From an uncultured Succinatimonas sp. (lineage in GTDB: Bacteria > Pseudomonadota > Gammaproteobacteria > Enterobacterales > Succinivibrionaceae): a stretch of 6,485 nt of DNA. Of the stretch, positions 4,535-6,485 are shown one piece after another (within the stretch, counting starts at the first letter, position 1; each line of letters opens with the position of its first letter). The notes under the pieces were generated by a model that ran no database searches, was not told the origin of the DNA, and saw only the letters and a list, made by a program, of their open reading frames with translations. The stretch is taken from assembly GCA_905201175.1 (NCBI GenBank), contig CAJKNC010000089.1, positions 1-6,485 of the forward strand. The letters run 5' to 3'. The position numbers and the translations under genes were made by a program.

Positions 4535-6409
4535 TTATCCTAAGATTCCTATTCCGCCTGCAAATCTGAATAATGCAGCCTGTTGATGTTTGGCAATAAT
4601 TCTAAAAGCATCACGCAGATGGTTGCGTTCAAATTGACTTAGCATGGACGGCTCTAGGTGATTGCTTAAAGGAGTATTGTCCTGTATTGATTGTAGCTGA
4701 TGTTCAAAGCGAACTTTATTTAAAAATGTATAAGCTTCGTATAGCTCACGAAATTCTTTTTCCTTTAATAAATCGTGCTCGACAGCTGATTCCAGGCGTA
4801 AGTAAGTATCGCAATTCAAACAGCCTGCAGACAGACCGTAAAGCCGAGCCATTTCTACAATAAGATTGATGGCCTGCTTTTTAATATTAAGGCTAGGATT
4901 GTTTTTGCCATCCTTTGTTAACACAAATTGTCTGAATGTGCCAATCGGCGGTACCACATTAGCTGAGATTTTCATTAAAGTAGCCAGGAAGCGGCTGTTT
5001 TGAGATACGGCCTTAAGTAAATGCTGCTTTAATTTTGTTACTAAGAATTCATCGCCATAGATACAGCGCATATCTAAAAATACGGAGCTGTTTAAGATAG
5101 CAGTTTCATTTGTGTTGGAAATCCATTTATCATAGTAAGCAGTCCAGGTGCTGTAACCCTGACACCATTGCGGATTGCACGCCATGTAATTACCATCGCA
5201 TAATGGATAGCCGCATTTATCCAGGCTTTGGCAGACGAAATTGGCAAGATCTGAAAAATATTGGCGTTCCTGTTCATTGAGATCGTGCTCAGCAATAATG
5301 CAGTTATCTTGGTCGGATAAAAACTGCACTTCATTGCGAGCTAAGGAGCCGGCAGCTGCGAAAGCATAAGAGCAGGGGGCAGGCCCGAATTGTTCTTCAG
5401 CAAATTTTAAAATTCTCTGACAGTAAAGATCGCAAAGATGCGATAGGAGCTTCTGTACGGCATGCGGCGGAGCTTTTGTCTGAATTAAGGTCTCGAAAAC
5501 TTCCTTATTGTGCGCTGACAGCTCAATGAGCCTGTCTAAGCTTTGCGCCTTTTGAATATCCTTATTCAGATAGATTGCCTGCAGCTGACTATGGGTCAGC
5601 AGCTGACGAGTAGTTACCGTACCTATAATCTTTCCCATATCCAATACTGGCAGGCATTTGATATTGTGCATTATCATCAGCTCTAGTGCATCATATATCT
5701 GGCGCTTGCTGTCTATGGTATAAACATTCTTAGAGGTTATCTCTTTAATCGGAAGGCTGATATTCAGTCCTGCAGCTACAGCTCGAGAGGTTATATCGCT
5801 TTTGGTGACAATGCCTAATAATTTAGAGCCGTCATTGCTGACTAGAGCTACGTCTGAATGTTTTTTGGTGATTTCTTTAGCAGTGTCCTGTATGCTGGTA
5901 TCTTCTTTGACGATAGCTATATCTGTGCTGCATACAGATAAAACCGGTCGGCGTGTGAAGCCAGGGATGGCATTTTCATCATTATTGTTATGTGTTGAAG
6001 ATAATCTTACCCATTCTTGAGAATTAAAGTATTCTCCGACTGCTTTGTTTTTATTGATTAAAAACTGCAGCATCTGTTTGCTTATGAAGTAGAGCAGGGT
6101 GTTTTCAAGAAATGTTACCTTATATTCACTTTCGCCTTGCTTGTCAATCTGGGAGTAGCCAAAGCTGTCGCCGACGCCTAAACGAGCTTTTAAGGAATTA
6201 TCAGACTTATTGATTTCTTCAGCGGCACCGACTCTGATCATATAAAGGCCGGCTCCGGCTAACTGCTCATTATCGAGCACATCGTCAGGGCTATGATATG
6301 AAATTTTTACTGCAGTAGCTACAGCGTCTTTAGCTAGAGTATCCAGCTGCGAAAAAGGGTAGGTATGCGATATGAAATCGTAAATATTAGGTAGTAAAGA
6401 TTGGTCCAT
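4535..6409 (-). CDS. cNMP-fold / CBS-pair / DUF294 nucleotidyltransferase-like protein
   Basis: This 624-aa cytoplasmic protein combines four modules. Residues about 10-130 form a cyclic-nucleotide-binding-like domain, whose phosphate cassette is only partly kept (GDSFGY 80-85, no clear following Arg), so cAMP binding is doubtful. Residues about 160-275 are two CBS motifs (GIVTKSD 199-205; GTVTTRQL 263-270), which in other proteins bind adenine nucleotides. Residues about 290-430 are the DUF294 nucleotidyltransferase-like domain: GSLARNE (354-360) and SDQDN (365-369) match the GlnD-type G-S-x(n)-D-x-D metal site, with YPLCDGNYMACNPQW (401-415) further on. Residues about 480-620 are the DUF294 C-terminal helical domain (PPIGTFRQF, 487-495). 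The catalytic Asp residues are present, so transferase activity is possible but unproven. An in-frame TAA upstream excludes a longer form, and the N-terminus (LPNIYDFISHTYPFSQL) fits the family, although the ATG lacks a recognisable Shine-Dalgarno. It is the first gene of the operon with the exonuclease. Confidence 0.92.
   Translation of the reverse strand: MDQSLLPNIYDFISHTYPFSQLDTLAKDAVATAVKISYHSPDDVLDNEQLAGAGLYMIRVGAAEEINKSDNSLKARLGVGDSFGYSQIDKQGESEYKVTFLENTLLYFISKQMLQFLINKNKAVGEYFNSQEWVRLSSTHNNNDENAIPGFTRRPVLSVCSTDIAIVKEDTSIQDTAKEITKKHSDVALVSNDGSKLLGIVTKSDITSRAVAAGLNISLPIKEITSKNVYTIDSKRQIYDALELMIMHNIKCLPVLDMGKIIGTVTTRQLLTHSQLQAIYLNKDIQKAQSLDRLIELSAHNKEVFETLIQTKAPPHAVQKLLSHLCDLYCQRILKFAEEQFGPAPCSYAFAAAGSLARNEVQFLSDQDNCIIAEHDLNEQERQYFSDLANFVCQSLDKCGYPLCDGNYMACNPQWCQGYSTWTAYYDKWISNTNETAILNSSVFLDMRCIYGDEFLVTKLKQHLLKAVSQNSRFLATLMKISANVVPPIGTFRQFVLTKDGKNNPSLNIKKQAINLIVEMARLYGLSAGCLNCDTYLRLESAVEHDLLKEKEFRELYEAYTFLNKVRFEHQLQSIQDNTPLSNHLEPSMLSQFERNHLRDAFRIIAKHQQAALFRFAGGIGILG
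4538..4541 (-). promoter_or_regulatory. Ribosome binding site of the exonuclease gene, inside the upstream gene's end
   Basis: AGGA on the minus strand overlaps the final Gly codon of the DUF294 gene and lies 7 nt before the exonuclease ATG. The spacer is an A-rich run. Ribosomes terminating on the first gene would sit on this site, which favours coupled translation. Confidence 0.7.
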
Positions 6410-6432
6410 AATAATACTGACATTTTAGTTAA

Positions 6433-6449
6433 TTTATAAGTACATTTTA
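6433..6449 (-). promoter_or_regulatory. Possible -10 elements of the DUF294-exonuclease operon
   Basis: The region before the ATG (6410-6485) is extremely AT-rich. On the minus strand TAAAAT (6449-6444) and TATAAA (6438-6433) are the best -10 candidates. Neither has a recognisable -35 at 17 bp (both spacings give AATATT). An operon promoter is expected here because the window shows no other gene upstream, but the exact site is not resolved. Confidence 0.3.
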
Positions 6450-6451
6450 CT

Positions 6452-6472
6452 CTAAAATATTCCTAAAATATT
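6452..6472. repeat. Tandem 10-bp direct repeat upstream of the DUF294 operon
   Basis: CTAAAATATT occurs at 6452-6461 and again at 6463-6472, a period of 11 bp or about one helical turn. A shorter related CTAAAAT occurs on the minus strand at 6428-6422. The repeats lie just upstream of the -10 candidates. They could be a regulator site, an UP-like element or low-complexity AT-rich DNA. Confidence 0.5.
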
Positions 6473-6485
6473 ATTTAAATTAAAA

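Noticed and set aside
5092..5334. 80-codon minus-strand open frame within the DUF294 domain
   Set aside because: It lies in another frame of the same strand over the conserved nucleotidyltransferase segment, so it is not independent.
5802..6020. 72-codon plus-strand open frame antisense to the CBS region of the DUF294 gene
   Set aside because: It is a shadow of a conserved domain; no promoter, ribosome binding site or protein likeness supports it.
6327..6423. Short out-of-frame ATG-initiated frame (about 31 codons) starting 14 nt before the DUF294 gene start
   Set aside because: It has no Shine-Dalgarno and no recognisable product; an upstream overlapping frame of this size is expected by chance.
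1..6485. Search for CRISPR, insertion sequence, tRNA, toxin-antitoxin or phage-defence signatures
   Set aside because: I saw no regularly spaced repeats, transposase-like protein, cloverleaf or typical small gene pair. The DUF294-exonuclease pair might suggest a defence module, but it is a widespread housekeeping-like pair in gammaproteobacteria and has no mobile context here.

Overview
The window reads as ordinary chromosomal DNA from an AT-rich gammaproteobacterium. UvrB and SuhB match the Escherichia coli proteins closely along their length; SuhB even starts with the same MHPMLNIAVRAAR. The UPF0149 (YgfB-type) gene is largely a gammaproteobacterial family. The AT bias together with these gamma signatures would suit a host-associated lineage such as Succinivibrionaceae, but that is inference and not proven here. 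No mobile element, CRISPR array, rRNA or tRNA is visible.

Layout: five protein genes are tightly packed. uvrB (+, 124-2184) runs toward a ygfB-like gene (-, 2231-2749), and a perfect 15-bp inverted repeat sits between their ends. The ygfB-like gene diverges from suhB (+, 2894-3709) across a 144-bp region with overlapping candidate promoters. suhB ends at a good intrinsic terminator and converges on a two-gene minus-strand operon. That operon is a 624-aa cNMP-fold/CBS-pair/DUF294 nucleotidyltransferase-like protein (4535-6409), followed 4 bp later by a DnaQ-type 3'-5' exonuclease (3826-4530). A second perfect hairpin closes this operon. Non-coding stretches are all under 150 bp.

Functions: uvrB is nucleotide excision repair. 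suhB is inositol monophosphatase and a rRNA antitermination/ribosome biogenesis factor. The ygfB-like gene is a small acidic helical protein of poorly defined role. The CBS-DUF294/exonuclease pair is the least understood part: its fold and motifs are clear, but its physiological role is not. I found no convincing novel system. The best leads are this signalling-domain/exonuclease pair, the regulatory DNA ahead of suhB (possible boxA, T8 tract just after a -10), and the apparent lack of a LexA box ahead of uvrB.
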